A DNA stretch of 64,000 nucleotides from Halomonas sp. M20 (lineage in GTDB: Bacteria; Pseudomonadota; Gammaproteobacteria; Pseudomonadales; Halomonadaceae), in NCBI RefSeq assembly GCF_020622265.1, contig NZ_JACNMQ010000010.1, forward strand, positions 31,041 to 95,040, read 5' to 3'. A program made the translations under genes and the position numbers. Shown in pieces: positions 1 through 8,351 of this stretch. The stretch's first letter is position 1; each line of letters starts with the position of its first letter. The notes beneath the pieces were generated by a model. It worked only from the letters and a program-made list of their open reading frames with translations, searched no databases and was not told where the DNA came from.

Positions 1-1
1 T

Positions 2-286
2 GCAGGGCTGTTACCCCCAGGCGAAGAGCTGCGTATCGTCGAATTGTTGGAAGGGCTTGGCTTGCGCATCTTCCATCCGCAGTTGATCGAGCCGACGTCG
101 GAAGGCGAGCCGGCCATACTAGCGGGCCTGCGAGAGTTTCAAGAGCATCTGGGAGGGGAGTTGACCGTGACGTTGCTTTCTGGAATCGGCCAGGGCATCG
201 AGGTGAATACCATCGACGACAAAAGGGTCATGGAGTCCATTGCATGGCTCCAGGCACGAGAGGACAGCGATGCAACTGCCCAATAA
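2..286 (+). CDS. eboD: EboD-like 3-dehydroquinate synthase family protein, C-terminal part
   Basis: This is the 3' end of a gene that begins before the window; the frame is open from base 2 to the stop at 286. The visible 94 residues contain the segment GIGQGIEVNTID near the end, which resembles the C-terminal part of 3-dehydroquinate synthase family proteins. The family normally makes 3-dehydroquinate from DAHP using NAD and a metal, but the ebo-linked paralogue has no established substrate. The EboD assignment rests largely on position: the next genes are eboE and eboC, and its end overlaps the eboE start by 17 bases, which suggests translational coupling. An ordinary aroB is less likely in this setting but cannot be excluded from a fragment. 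Confidence 0.7.
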   Translation, partial: AGLLPPGEELRIVELLEGLGLRIFHPQLIEPTSEGEPAILAGLREFQEHLGGELTVTLLSGIGQGIEVNTIDDKRVMESIAWLQAREDSDATAQ

Positions 287-1505
287 CCTCGGCCAGCTTA
301 CCTATTGCCTCAACATTCATCCCGCCCAATCCTGGGAAGAAGTACGCGCCGCGCTGCAAGGGCCGGTGCGCAAGGTCAAACAGGCACTTGCGCCGGAAAC
401 ATCCTTTGCAGTCGGGCTTCGTTTTTCCGCCCAGGCACTGCGCTCCCTGGAAGAGCCGGCGTCTCGAGCCGAGCTCAAGGCGTTGTTCGCAGTGCAAGGC
501 TATCGCGCATTGACCGTCAACGGCTTTCCCTATGGCGTCTTTCATGGTGCTCGAGTGAAGGAGGCGGTCTATCAGCCGGACTGGCGATTCGCCGAGCGAC
601 TCGACTACACCTGCGGTTTGGCATCACTAATGGCGGAGCTGGGATCGCCGGGCGATACTGTCAGTCTCAGCACGGTACCAGGGACGTTCAAGCCTTTTGG
701 GCGAGGGGCCGAAGCCCTGATGGCGGACAATCTGCTCAAGGCAGCGGCACACTGTGTAGAACTTGAGCAGCGCACCGGCGTCACCGTGGCGATTGCTCTC
801 GAACCCGAACCCTACTGTTTTCTGGAAACCATCGACGAGGCCATCGGTTTCTTCCACCGCTATCTGTATGCCGACACGGCGATACGGCATCTGACGAAGA
901 TGACCGGATTGACGGCAAGCCAGGCCGCCAGCGCATTGCCGCGTCATTTAGGGCTTTGCTACGACGTCTGTCATGCCGCGGTGGAGTTCGAGAATCCTCA
1001 GGCCAGCATCAAGGCGCTAAATGATGCCGGTATCCCCATTCACAAGCTGCAGTTGAGCGCGGCGTTACGAATCCCCAAGATCGACGCCGACGCCAGGCAC
1101 GCGCTCGAGGCGTTTTGCGAGCCTACTTATCTGCATCAGGTCGTTGCGTCCGATCAGAACGGGCTGACACGCTATGCGGATCTACCCGAAGCCTTGGCCC
1201 GAAGCGCCGATGCGGATGGCGAGGAGTGGCGTATTCACTACCATGTGCCGATCTTCGTCGAGAAACTCGGACGCTTCGAAACGACCCAGTCGTTCCTGGC
1301 CGAAGTACTGGCGTTGCATCGCCGCAAACCTATCGCGCCGCATCTGGAAGTCGAAACCTACACCTGGCATGTCCTGCCCGAAGCGCTCAAGGGTGCAAGC
1401 GTGGAGGATGCCATCATGCGCGAGATGCAGTGGGTCCAAGGCCAGCTATGTGGAGAGGTCGGTTATGTTGAGAGAGCAGCTATGTTGAGAGAGCAGCCAT
1501 GTTGA
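270..1505 (+). CDS. eboE: EboE-like TIM-barrel metabolite-binding/isomerase protein
   Basis: A 411-residue protein of the xylose-isomerase-like TIM-barrel superfamily, in the version found in ebo clusters. The N-terminus (LTYCLNIHPAQSWEEV) is typical of EboE. Internal strands such as TVAIALEPEPYC and LGLCYDVCHAAVEF carry acidic and histidine residues where isomerase-like barrels bind metal. The ATG at 270 is chosen because GAGAGGA lies just upstream; an in-frame ATG at 240 lacks a good ribosome site. The gene overlaps eboD by 17 bases and its stop lies inside the first codons of eboC, so the three are probably one operon. The last codons run through a 17-base tandem repeat, so the C-terminal dozen residues are probably not conserved. 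The substrate is unknown. Confidence 0.8.
   Translation: MQLPNNLGQLTYCLNIHPAQSWEEVRAALQGPVRKVKQALAPETSFAVGLRFSAQALRSLEEPASRAELKALFAVQGYRALTVNGFPYGVFHGARVKEAVYQPDWRFAERLDYTCGLASLMAELGSPGDTVSLSTVPGTFKPFGRGAEALMADNLLKAAAHCVELEQRTGVTVAIALEPEPYCFLETIDEAIGFFHRYLYADTAIRHLTKMTGLTASQAASALPRHLGLCYDVCHAAVEFENPQASIKALNDAGIPIHKLQLSAALRIPKIDADARHALEAFCEPTYLHQVVASDQNGLTRYADLPEALARSADADGEEWRIHYHVPIFVEKLGRFETTQSFLAEVLALHRRKPIAPHLEVETYTWHVLPEALKGASVEDAIMREMQWVQGQLCGEVGYVERAAMLREQPC
1447..1505 (+). repeat. 17-bp tandem repeat across the eboE stop / eboC start
   Basis: The 17-base unit TATGTTGAGAGAGCAGC occurs twice exactly, at 1464-1480 and 1481-1497. A degenerate copy precedes it (1447-1463) and the first eight bases of a further unit follow. 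Each unit carries ATGTTGA, a start codon overlapping a stop. The period is not a multiple of three, so copy-number change would alter the eboE C-terminus and the eboE-eboC overlap. Confidence 0.85.
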
Positions 1506-2344
1506 ATTGGCGTATGTGGCTCAAGCTTGGGCGTATCTCGAACTTACCCACGGTATGGACCAATGGCCTGGCAGGCTGGGTGCTATCGGGCAATGGGTTC
1601 GAAGGCGCGGGACTGCTGCTTCTGATGATTGCGCTATCGCTGTTTTACGTGGGCGGCATGTTTCTCAACGATGCCTTCGACGCGGAAATCGATGCCCGGG
1701 AGCGTGCCACCCGGCCTATCCCCCAGGGCGAAGTGCCGCAAGGCACGGTCTTTGTACTGGGAACGGCCATGCTGGCCCTCGGCTCGATAGTGATGTTCAC
1801 ATTGGGGTTGTTTGCGGGTCTGGCGGGACTAGCTCTGGCGGCAACCATCGTGGCTTACGACGGGCTGCACAAGCAGATTGCCTGGGGGCCGGTCATCATG
1901 GGTGCTTGCCGATTGTTGACCTATGTGACGGCGGCCCTGGCAGCAGGTGGATTGAACTGGATGGTGTTGCTTGGTGCTGTGGGGCTTTCTTGTCACGTGG
2001 TGGGGCTGACCTACGCCGCCAAACAGGAGGCCTACGACAAGATCGGCAACGCCTGGCCGCTGCTGGTCATGGCAGTGCCGGTACTGATTCTGGGATTCAT
2101 GCTGGCAGGCAATCTAGCCATCGTGTTGCTGGCACTCTATCTGGTGTGGGGCGGCTGGGCTCTCAGCCTGCTTTTCCGTCGTCAACCCGGAGACGTACCC
2201 AAGGCAGTGGTCAGTCTGATCGCGGGTATAGCGATTTATGACGCGGTGCTGATTGCCGGAACCGGGATGTTCGGTCTTGCCGTGTTGGCGTTGATTGGCT
2301 TTGGGGCAACCCTGGCGCTACAGAGAGTAGCGCCAGGGACGTAG
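1499..2344 (+). CDS. eboC: EboC-like UbiA-family prenyltransferase
   Basis: A 281-residue integral membrane protein with about eight hydrophobic segments. The Asp-rich motif NDAFDAEIDARERATRPI near residues 57-74 is the prenyl-diphosphate/Mg-binding NDxxDxxxD signature of the UbiA superfamily. A second polar loop (around YDGLHKQIAW) sits where UbiA proteins have their second Asp motif, but it is poorly conserved, so the usual aromatic-prenyl transfer reaction is uncertain. The ATG start overlaps the eboE stop (ATGTTGA), indicating coupled translation. In the ebo family this protein is thought to act at the inner membrane, possibly handling a lipid-linked or membrane-delivered intermediate. 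It ends nine bases before the convergent eboF gene, with no hairpin between them. Confidence 0.82.
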   Translation: MLNWRMWLKLGRISNLPTVWTNGLAGWVLSGNGFEGAGLLLLMIALSLFYVGGMFLNDAFDAEIDARERATRPIPQGEVPQGTVFVLGTAMLALGSIVMFTLGLFAGLAGLALAATIVAYDGLHKQIAWGPVIMGACRLLTYVTAALAAGGLNWMVLLGAVGLSCHVVGLTYAAKQEAYDKIGNAWPLLVMAVPVLILGFMLAGNLAIVLLALYLVWGGWALSLLFRRQPGDVPKAVVSLIAGIAIYDAVLIAGTGMFGLAVLALIGFGATLALQRVAPGT

Positions 2345-2353
2345 TACGGACAT

Positions 2354-3742
2354 TCAATCCTCGAATACATGCGCCAGTGTCAGCGCCTTGAAATCCGTCG
2401 CTTCCACCCCCCCCTCGGGTAGCAGATTCGCTTCCGAAGATATCACCAGCGGCCCGTCGTTCGGGTCGTCGGTGATGCGTCCATGAGAGCCCTTGACCAG
2501 CTGGGTGTCCTTGAGCGAGATGACATCGAGTAGCTGGCGCATGCCGAGCTTGCGCTTGCCCACCCGCCAGCCCGCGGCGAGCTTGGGTTGCTTGATTTTG
2601 GGATCGAAGAACAGCTCCACCGGGTCGTAGCCGGGCTTGCGGTGAATATCAACGGTGCGCGCATAATCCGGTGCGCGGGCATCGTCCAGCCAGTAGTAGT
2701 AGCTGAACCAGCGATCCGGTTTGGCGATGGCAACCAGTTCCCCTGCGTTGGGATGAGCGAGGCCGTTGGCTTCGATTCCCTCCGCATCCCAGACGCTTTC
2801 TACCCCTTCCAGTCCTTCGAGTAGCGCTTTGATCTCGGCAATCTTTGCCGGGTCCTGAATGTACACATGGGCAAGCTGATGATCCGCCACGGCAAAGGCC
2901 TGGGACGCACCTGGGTCAAGCTGCTCGCGCCCGTGTTCTTCCACGCGTACGGCGACATGCCCGGCTTTGCGCAGCGCGCGATTGATATGCACCGCATCCG
3001 TGGTGGGCGTAATGCCGTATTCCGAGACGACGATGACACGTCGGCCATCTCGCTCCGCGGCGTCGATCAGCTCACCGCAGAGCGTATCGATTTCATTGAG
3101 ATCCTGTTGGATACGCGGATGAGAAAGATCCGGCCCCAGGCGCTGCAGGTTGTAATCCAGATGAGGCAAGTAGGTCAGGGTCAGGGTTGGATCGCGGGTT
3201 TCCATCATGTGCAGTGTCGACTTGGCAATCCAGTCACTCGAGGTGATGTCGGCCACCGGACCCCAGAAGGTGAACAGCGGGAACTGCCCCAGCTTGGCAT
3301 CGAGTTCGTCGTGCAGGTCGGCGGGATAGGTGTAGTGATCGGGTATCTTTCGTCCATCCGCCGGATACATGGGCCGCGGTGTGGCGCTCCAGTCCGCGCT
3401 GGAGTACATGTTGTACCACCAGAACATCTTGGCGCAGGTGAAGTCAGGATTACGCGCCTTGCCGGCGTCCCAGATCTTTTCCCCATTGACCAGTCGATTC
3501 GACTGACGCCACAGCCAGACCTCCGACAGATCGCGAAAGTACCAGCCGTTGGCGACGATACCATGTTCGGCGGGCGTCAGACCCGTCACCAGGGTGGACT
3601 GTACGCTGCAGGTAACGGCGGGCGTTACCGTATTGAGCGGACGCATAGCGCCTCGCTTTGCCAGTGCGGCAAGGTTCGGGGTATGGGTTCCAACCATATT
3701 GGGCGCCAGACCCACGACGAGGATTACCAGTGTTTTATTCAT
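2354..3742 (-). CDS. eboF: EboF-like alkaline phosphatase / nucleotide pyrophosphatase family protein
   Basis: A protein of about 462 residues in the alkaline-phosphatase superfamily (type I phosphodiesterase/nucleotide pyrophosphatase fold). The start MNKTLVILVVGLAP is the metal-binding first strand. PAVTCSVQSTLVTG carries the expected Thr/Ser nucleophile region, TYLPHLDYNLQ and VIVVSEYGITPTTDAVHIN carry later Asp/His metal ligands, and ADHQLAHVYI follows. No signal peptide is seen. Several ATGs lie close together (3742, 3745, 3754) and none has a strong Shine-Dalgarno, so the exact start is uncertain. It is the only ebo gene on the minus strand: it converges with eboC and diverges from eboA. 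The substrate is unknown; a phosphoester or pyrophosphate of the ebo intermediate is a reasonable guess. Confidence 0.78.
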   Translation of the reverse strand: MNKTLVILVVGLAPNMVGTHTPNLAALAKRGAMRPLNTVTPAVTCSVQSTLVTGLTPAEHGIVANGWYFRDLSEVWLWRQSNRLVNGEKIWDAGKARNPDFTCAKMFWWYNMYSSADWSATPRPMYPADGRKIPDHYTYPADLHDELDAKLGQFPLFTFWGPVADITSSDWIAKSTLHMMETRDPTLTLTYLPHLDYNLQRLGPDLSHPRIQQDLNEIDTLCGELIDAAERDGRRVIVVSEYGITPTTDAVHINRALRKAGHVAVRVEEHGREQLDPGASQAFAVADHQLAHVYIQDPAKIAEIKALLEGLEGVESVWDAEGIEANGLAHPNAGELVAIAKPDRWFSYYYWLDDARAPDYARTVDIHRKPGYDPVELFFDPKIKQPKLAAGWRVGKRKLGMRQLLDVISLKDTQLVKGSHGRITDDPNDGPLVISSEANLLPEGGVEATDFKALTLAHVFED

Positions 3743-3803
3743 CATTACGGCCATATCGAATGAGCTGAGGAAAATAAAATCATAAAGACACAATCCGATA
3801 CAC

Positions 3804-3881
3804 TAACACTTTTGAGTTAACTAAGGTAACATAGTGTTAATTTAAAAATACAATGATGTTAGGGCATCCTGCTGAAGCAGG
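3804..3881. promoter_or_regulatory. Divergent eboF/eboA control region with inverted repeats
   Basis: Between the divergent eboF and eboA starts lies an AT-rich stretch with several symmetric elements: TAACACT (3804-3810) paired with AGTGTTA (3833-3839), GTTA (3816-3819) with TAAC (3827-3830), and CCTGCT-GA-AGCAGG (3868-3881). These are typical in size for dimeric regulator sites. No regulator gene is adjacent, and the identity of any binding protein is unknown. Confidence 0.4.
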
Positions 3882-3927
3882 GTGACTCGAAAGCTGAATA
3901 CATTCGATACGAGTGCTGAGGTGAGTA

Positions 3928-4794
3928 ATGTCTGAAAGATCGGTCGACCTGTTGCGCCACTGGATTCTGCGACAAGCAAAGGAGCAGAGGGCTTGGTTCG
4001 AAGAGCGGGTCAATGCGCTTACGGAGGGGGCTCCGGAACGTGAATTACACACGGTAATGGGATTGGCGCCGCGTCTATTGGGCAAGGAGGCGCTTGTCCT
4101 GTCGACGGAGGACCTCAGCCAGGCGAACAGTGCCCTGGAGGGCTGGCGGCCCGAAGGTTTAAGCCTAGACGGTGCCGCTAGAATCGTGGCTCTGACGATG
4201 TATCGCGGTGAGCGACCTTTTGCGGAAACCTTCAAGGATCTGAGACGAACCGCTGATGCTCGAGAGCTAGTGGCGCTCTATCGTGGCTTGCCGCTATATC
4301 CGGAGCCTGAAAGCCTGGCGTTCGAGGTAGGCGAAGGGCTACGTTCCAACATGCTGGGCGTCTTCGAGGCTATTACTCAGCATAATCCTTATCCTCGAAT
4401 GCATTTCGATGAGCATCGCTGGAACCACATGATTCTCAAGGCGCTGTTCGTCGATAGCAGCCTGGCCAATATCGTGGGGCTCGATGAACGAGCCAACCCG
4501 GAGCTGGCACGACAGCTACTCGATCATATTCATGAGCGCTGGGCTGCAGGACGTACCATTTCACCTGAAGTATGGCGCTGCATTGGCCCTTATGCAGTTG
4601 AAGCAGGAGCGCTCGACGAGTTCGAGAAGGCGTTATCCGGGGAGCCTTCGGGACAGGCTGCCGCAGCGTTGGCCCTGGCCGATAATCCATCGCCACAAGC
4701 CAAGTCCTTGCTTGCCGCTCATCCCGAGGCTGCCGCTAACATCGCCAAAGGCCAAGCCGAACGGGTATCTATTGTGAAAAACGAGGTTGTCTGA
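3928..4794 (+). CDS. eboA: EboA domain-containing protein
   Basis: A 288-residue predicted cytoplasmic protein, mostly helical, rich in Leu, Ala and Glu, matching the EboA family in layout: an N-terminal helical stretch with LLRHWILRQAKEQRAWFEERV, then LALALTMYRGERPF-like and EAITQHNPYPRMHFDEHRWNHMILKALF segments. No catalytic motif can be named. The ATG at 3928 has GAGGTGAG upstream. It is followed by eboB with one base between the TGA and the eboB ATG, so the two are co-translated. EboA is the hallmark gene of the cluster; its molecular role is unknown. Confidence 0.8.
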   Translation: MSERSVDLLRHWILRQAKEQRAWFEERVNALTEGAPERELHTVMGLAPRLLGKEALVLSTEDLSQANSALEGWRPEGLSLDGAARIVALTMYRGERPFAETFKDLRRTADARELVALYRGLPLYPEPESLAFEVGEGLRSNMLGVFEAITQHNPYPRMHFDEHRWNHMILKALFVDSSLANIVGLDERANPELARQLLDHIHERWAAGRTISPEVWRCIGPYAVEAGALDEFEKALSGEPSGQAAAALALADNPSPQAKSLLAAHPEAAANIAKGQAERVSIVKNEVV

Positions 4795-4795
4795 G

Positions 4796-5716
4796 ATGTT
4801 CATCGATCCGCACGCACATATGATTTCACGTACTACCGATGATTACGAAGCCATGGCGGCTGCCGGTATCGTTGCGGTGGTCGAGCCGGCTTTCTGGTTA
4901 GGTCAACCGCGCACCTTCGTCGGTACCTATGTGGACTATCTTTCCACCATCATCGGCTTCGAGCGCTTCCGGGCCGGGCAATTCGGTATTCGTCACTACT
5001 GCACGGTCGGGCTCAACTCCAAGGAAGCCAATAACGAGGAACTGGCCGAAGGCGTCATGGAATGGCTGCCGCGTTTCGCCTTGAAGGAAGGCGTAGTGGC
5101 CATCGGCGAGATCGGTTACGACGAACAGACGCCGCTGGAAGACAAGTATTTCCGTGCGCAGTTGGCGCTGGCCAGGGAGTTGCAATTGCCTGTCATGGTG
5201 CACACACCGCATCGGGACAAGAAGCAGGGTACTTCACGCTCCATGGATGTGTGCGAGGAGATGGGCCTCGACCCCTCCTGGGTGGTCATCGACCATAACA
5301 ACGAAGAGACCGTGGACGAAACTCTGGATCGCGGATTCTGGGCGGGCTTTTCCATCTATCCCTCGACCAAGATGGGCACCGTGCGCATGGTGGAGTTGCT
5401 CAAAAAATATGGCAGTGAGCGCATCATCATCGACAGCGCCTGCGACTGGGGTATTTCCGAACCCCTGGCGGTGGCCAAGACCGCGAAGCTGGCACTGGAA
5501 AACGGCATCTCCGCGGAGACGGTACGCAAGGTCACCTACGCTAATACCCTGGAGGTCTACGGCAAGAGCGGTCAGATCAATGAATTGGATTGGTTGAACC
5601 CGCCGGAGATCGATCAGCGCACGCTATACGAGGGCAATTCCATCTTGCGCGGTGGCCGGGAACCGCGTATCGAAGCCCCCGGGTCGCGTAATCGGGACAG
5701 CCTTATCATCGAATAA
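4796..5716 (+). CDS. eboB: EboB-like TatD-family metal-dependent hydrolase
   Basis: A 306-residue amidohydrolase/TatD-type TIM barrel. FIDPHAHM at residues 2-9 gives the HxH metal pair, IGEIGYDEQTP the conserved Glu, MVHTPH a further His pair, VIDHNNEETV another His, and IIDSACDW the closing Asp. These match the TatD layout. The ATG at 4796 is preferred over an in-frame TTG at 4787 because GAGGT lies seven bases before the ATG. The protein is longer than typical TatD DNases (about 260), as is usual for the ebo version. Its substrate is not known. A strong hairpin follows, so it probably ends the eboAB transcript. Confidence 0.8.
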   Translation: MFIDPHAHMISRTTDDYEAMAAAGIVAVVEPAFWLGQPRTFVGTYVDYLSTIIGFERFRAGQFGIRHYCTVGLNSKEANNEELAEGVMEWLPRFALKEGVVAIGEIGYDEQTPLEDKYFRAQLALARELQLPVMVHTPHRDKKQGTSRSMDVCEEMGLDPSWVVIDHNNEETVDETLDRGFWAGFSIYPSTKMGTVRMVELLKKYGSERIIIDSACDWGISEPLAVAKTAKLALENGISAETVRKVTYANTLEVYGKSGQINELDWLNPPEIDQRTLYEGNSILRGGREPRIEAPGSRNRDSLIIE

Positions 5717-5750
5717 AGATATTCCGCATAAGCTTTGCATGAGGCATAAA

Positions 5751-5778
5751 CAGTAGCCCGCTATAAAGCGGGCTACTG
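5751..5778. terminator. Bidirectional terminator hairpin after eboB
   Basis: CAGTAGCCCGC (5751-5761) and GCGGGCTACTG (5768-5778) form a perfect 11-bp stem with the six-base loop TATAAA. It lies between convergent genes (eboB on plus, the oxygenase on minus). T-runs on either side are short, so termination strength is inferred from the stem. Confidence 0.75.
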
Positions 5779-5811
5779 CATTTAGATTCCACTCAATGTT
5801 TTATGCTGCCG

Positions 5812-6645
5812 CTATGAGGGCGCCGGTGAAGTACGCCCATAGAACAACTCCGAAGTAAGATCGTTGAGGCGCATGTTGTCATGCTCGCCGTAGGTGAGCA
5901 CGGAATTGATGCGTGGTGTTTCTCCCTCCACCAGCGTGACTCGGTGCATGGCGCAGTTGCCGTGGAAGAAGGCGAGTGTGCCTGGCTCACCGGTCTGAAC
6001 CTTGATTCTAGACCGATCGCCCTGAAGCACTTTTTTTACATCGTCAAAGCGTTCGTCGTCCTTGGTACGCAAGGCGGGTACGTATTCGAAATCGCCGCCC
6101 TGAGTCGCCTGTTGATACATGACGGTGATCGAGAATTCGCTATTATCGAAATGCCAGCCCAGTTCTTCGCCGGGGTGAAAGCGGGTAATTTGCAGCGCAT
6201 CGAGTGGGTCGGCGCTGCGATACAGCACCGGTTTTTCCAGCACAGCCCCAATGAAGCGGGTCAGATCATCCGATTCATACAAGCGCCGTAGCGGGGCATC
6301 TTCAGGGATACAGTCATAAGCGATGCCATGCTTGGCGGAGCGTACCGGGTGGGCCAAAGGGTGATCCGGCTCGACGGTTTCATCGAAGGGCTTGAAATAG
6401 ACGTTATGGGGTCTATCGCTCACCCAGGCCTTGCCCTCCAGTCGGTTGGCCAATTCCACCATTCTGGCCACGGCTTCAGGTTTGATAAAACCCTCGAGCG
6501 TGCAGCAGCCATCCTTGGCCAATTCCTTGCGACAGCTGTCGATCAGTGCCTTGCCTTCGCTGCTATCAATATTATGAATTGGATACTTGTCGAGATCGAC
6601 GACATCGGCGTAAACCGGGCGATCTTGAGTCATTGTATTTAGCAT
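5812..6645 (-). CDS. HalD/BesD-like 2-oxoglutarate/Fe(II) oxygenase, predicted hydroxylase
   Basis: A 277-residue cupin-fold oxygenase resembling the HalD/BesD (ArpA-like) family, whose characterised members act on free amino acids. The facial triad is visible: GWHFDNSEFSITVMYQ gives His-x-Asp and the MHRVT segment gives the distal His, followed by PRINSVLTY whose Arg would bind 2-oxoglutarate. Halogenases of this family have Gly in place of the Asp; here Asp is present, so hydroxylation is predicted. The ATG at 6645 has AAAAAAGG upstream; an earlier ATG at 6654 overlaps that site. It is downstream of and on the same strand as a YuiF-type transporter (78 bases apart), probably one operon that supplies and modifies an amino acid. 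The substrate is unknown. Confidence 0.72.
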   Translation of the reverse strand: MLNTMTQDRPVYADVVDLDKYPIHNIDSSEGKALIDSCRKELAKDGCCTLEGFIKPEAVARMVELANRLEGKAWVSDRPHNVYFKPFDETVEPDHPLAHPVRSAKHGIAYDCIPEDAPLRRLYESDDLTRFIGAVLEKPVLYRSADPLDALQITRFHPGEELGWHFDNSEFSITVMYQQATQGGDFEYVPALRTKDDERFDDVKKVLQGDRSRIKVQTGEPGTLAFFHGNCAMHRVTLVEGETPRINSVLTYGEHDNMRLNDLTSELFYGRTSPAPS

Positions 6646-6723
6646 GATGTTCATCCTTTTTTGACTGAGCTATCCAGGTATTGCTAGCCAGGTATTGCTT
6701 GTAGTTGGCGGCGACAAAACCTT

Positions 6724-8178
6724 TTACAGCACCATTGCGGCAATCCAGCCGAAAATGATCAGGGGAATATTGAAGTGAATGAAGGTGGGAACCACCGTGT
6801 CCCAGATATGGTCATGTTGCCTGTCGACATTGAGACCCGCGGTTGGCCCCAGGGTGGAGTCGGAAACCGGTGAACCGGCATCGCCAAGTGCCCCGGCGGT
6901 ACCGATCAAGGCAATAATGGCCATGGCGGAAAAGCCATACTCCAGACCCAGGGGGACGAAGATCGCCGCGATGATCGGCACGGTGGAGAAGGAAGAACCG
7001 ATGCCCATGGTAATGATCAACCCAACGAGCAACATGGAAAGTGCGGCCAGTGCACGACTATCGCCGATCAATTCAACGGCCTGCTGGACCAGTAGTGGAA
7101 CCTCCCCGGTAGCACGCATCACGGCGGCAAAGCCGGCAGCGGCCACCATGATGAAGCCCACCATGGCCATCATTCGCATGCCATTATCGAAAATGGTGTC
7201 CTGTTCGCTCCATTTCATCACGCCGCTGAGGGCGAGAATGGAAAAGCCCACCATGCCGCCGAACACCATTGACCCGGTCACCACCTGAACGACCAGAGTA
7301 GAAACGATGGCTGCCAGTATCAGAATCTTTTGCAACGGCTGAAGCGGTTTTTCTTTTTCTTCTTTTTCCTCTTCGGCTTTGATGGGGGTGTCCGAATAGG
7401 CGCGCTTTTTCCGGTAAGTGAACAGAATGGCGACCAGGAGACCTACCAGCATGCCGACGACAGGAATGATCATGGCTTGAGGCGCCATGTCGCGGGTGAT
7501 GGAAAATCCTAAATCTCCACCCGCCTCATTGATGCTGTAGACAAGAATATCGTTCAAGTAGATGGCACCGTAACCCACTGGAAAGACCATATACTTCGCG
7601 ACGATGCCAAAACAGATGACGCAAGCGATGATGCGACGATCGAGCTCCATCTTGTTGAAAACGAGGAGCATGGGCGGAATGAGAAGAGGGATGAAGGCAA
7701 TGTGTACCGGGACGATGGTGCCGGAGGCGACACTGATCAGTACCAACAGCAAATAGATTCCCCATTTCGTCTTCTCGATATTGCGGGGACTATCATGACT
7801 GCCGACCAGGTTGAGCATTCGCGACGATATGTAGGTGGCGATACCGGCTCGCGAAAGCGCGACGGCGAAAGCGCCCAGTGTCGCCAAAGCCAGCGCTATC
7901 GGCGCTCCGCTGCCGAGGCCATCGTTGAACTCTTCGACTATCGAAGCCACCGGCATGCCGGCATAAACACCGCCGATGATGGCGGAGAGTATCAAGGCAA
8001 GTACCACGGAAACACGCAGCATGCTCAGTGTCACCATGATACCTACGGCAAGAACGATGGCATTTATATCTGTGAGAAACAGCAATAGTAGCGATAGGGC
8101 TACCGTTACCGCCACCACTGCTACCGATGTGATGTTTTTCGAATTTAGAGCGGATGAGTTCCATGATTCTGTTTTCAT
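6724..8178 (-). CDS. YuiF/NhaC-type amino acid (predicted histidine) transporter
   Basis: A 484-residue polytopic inner-membrane protein with about 11-12 hydrophobic segments, of the NhaC-related ion-transporter group that includes the predicted histidine transporter YuiF. Recognisable conserved stretches are FNDGLGSGAPIALALATLGAFAV, the loop after PVHIAFIPLLIPP, and the C-terminal GALGDAGSPVSDSTLGPTAGLN. A charged cytoplasmic loop (IKAEEEKEEKEKP) lies near the middle. It is clearly paralogous to the transporter at 10203-11549 but carries about 35 extra N-terminal residues. It begins the minus-strand operon with the 2-oxoglutarate oxygenase and is divergent from a LysR regulator. The substrate is inferred to be an amino acid. 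The Na+/H+ antiporter annotation common for this family is an alternative. Confidence 0.78.
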   Translation of the reverse strand: MKTESWNSSALNSKNITSVAVVAVTVALSLLLLFLTDINAIVLAVGIMVTLSMLRVSVVLALILSAIIGGVYAGMPVASIVEEFNDGLGSGAPIALALATLGAFAVALSRAGIATYISSRMLNLVGSHDSPRNIEKTKWGIYLLLVLISVASGTIVPVHIAFIPLLIPPMLLVFNKMELDRRIIACVICFGIVAKYMVFPVGYGAIYLNDILVYSINEAGGDLGFSITRDMAPQAMIIPVVGMLVGLLVAILFTYRKKRAYSDTPIKAEEEKEEKEKPLQPLQKILILAAIVSTLVVQVVTGSMVFGGMVGFSILALSGVMKWSEQDTIFDNGMRMMAMVGFIMVAAAGFAAVMRATGEVPLLVQQAVELIGDSRALAALSMLLVGLIITMGIGSSFSTVPIIAAIFVPLGLEYGFSAMAIIALIGTAGALGDAGSPVSDSTLGPTAGLNVDRQHDHIWDTVVPTFIHFNIPLIIFGWIAAMVL

Positions 8179-8317
8179 TAGGTTACCTTTTATGTTGTTG
8201 GTCTAGGTAATCGAGGGGATTTTAAATTCAATCAATCAGGATTTGTGTTGCTTTTTTTATTATGTTTTCAGTATAGAATTTTGATGAAAAAATAAAATTT
8301 AGAAACGCGCTTGAATT

Positions 8318-8334
8318 GTTTAGAATAGCTAAAC
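8318..8334. promoter_or_regulatory. LysR-type operator candidate (T-N11-A)
   Basis: GTTTAG (8318-8323) and CTAAAC (8329-8334) form a symmetric box around AATAG and contain the T-N11-A pattern used by LysR regulators. It sits just upstream of the LysR gene and in the 170-base divergent region with the transporter, where such regulators usually bind. Confidence 0.5.
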
Positions 8335-8351
8335 ATTGACCTTAAGAAGTG

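Noticed and set aside
5812..6645. Amino acid halogenase
   Set aside because: The motif is His-x-Asp, not His-x-Gly, so the metal site has no free position for chloride.
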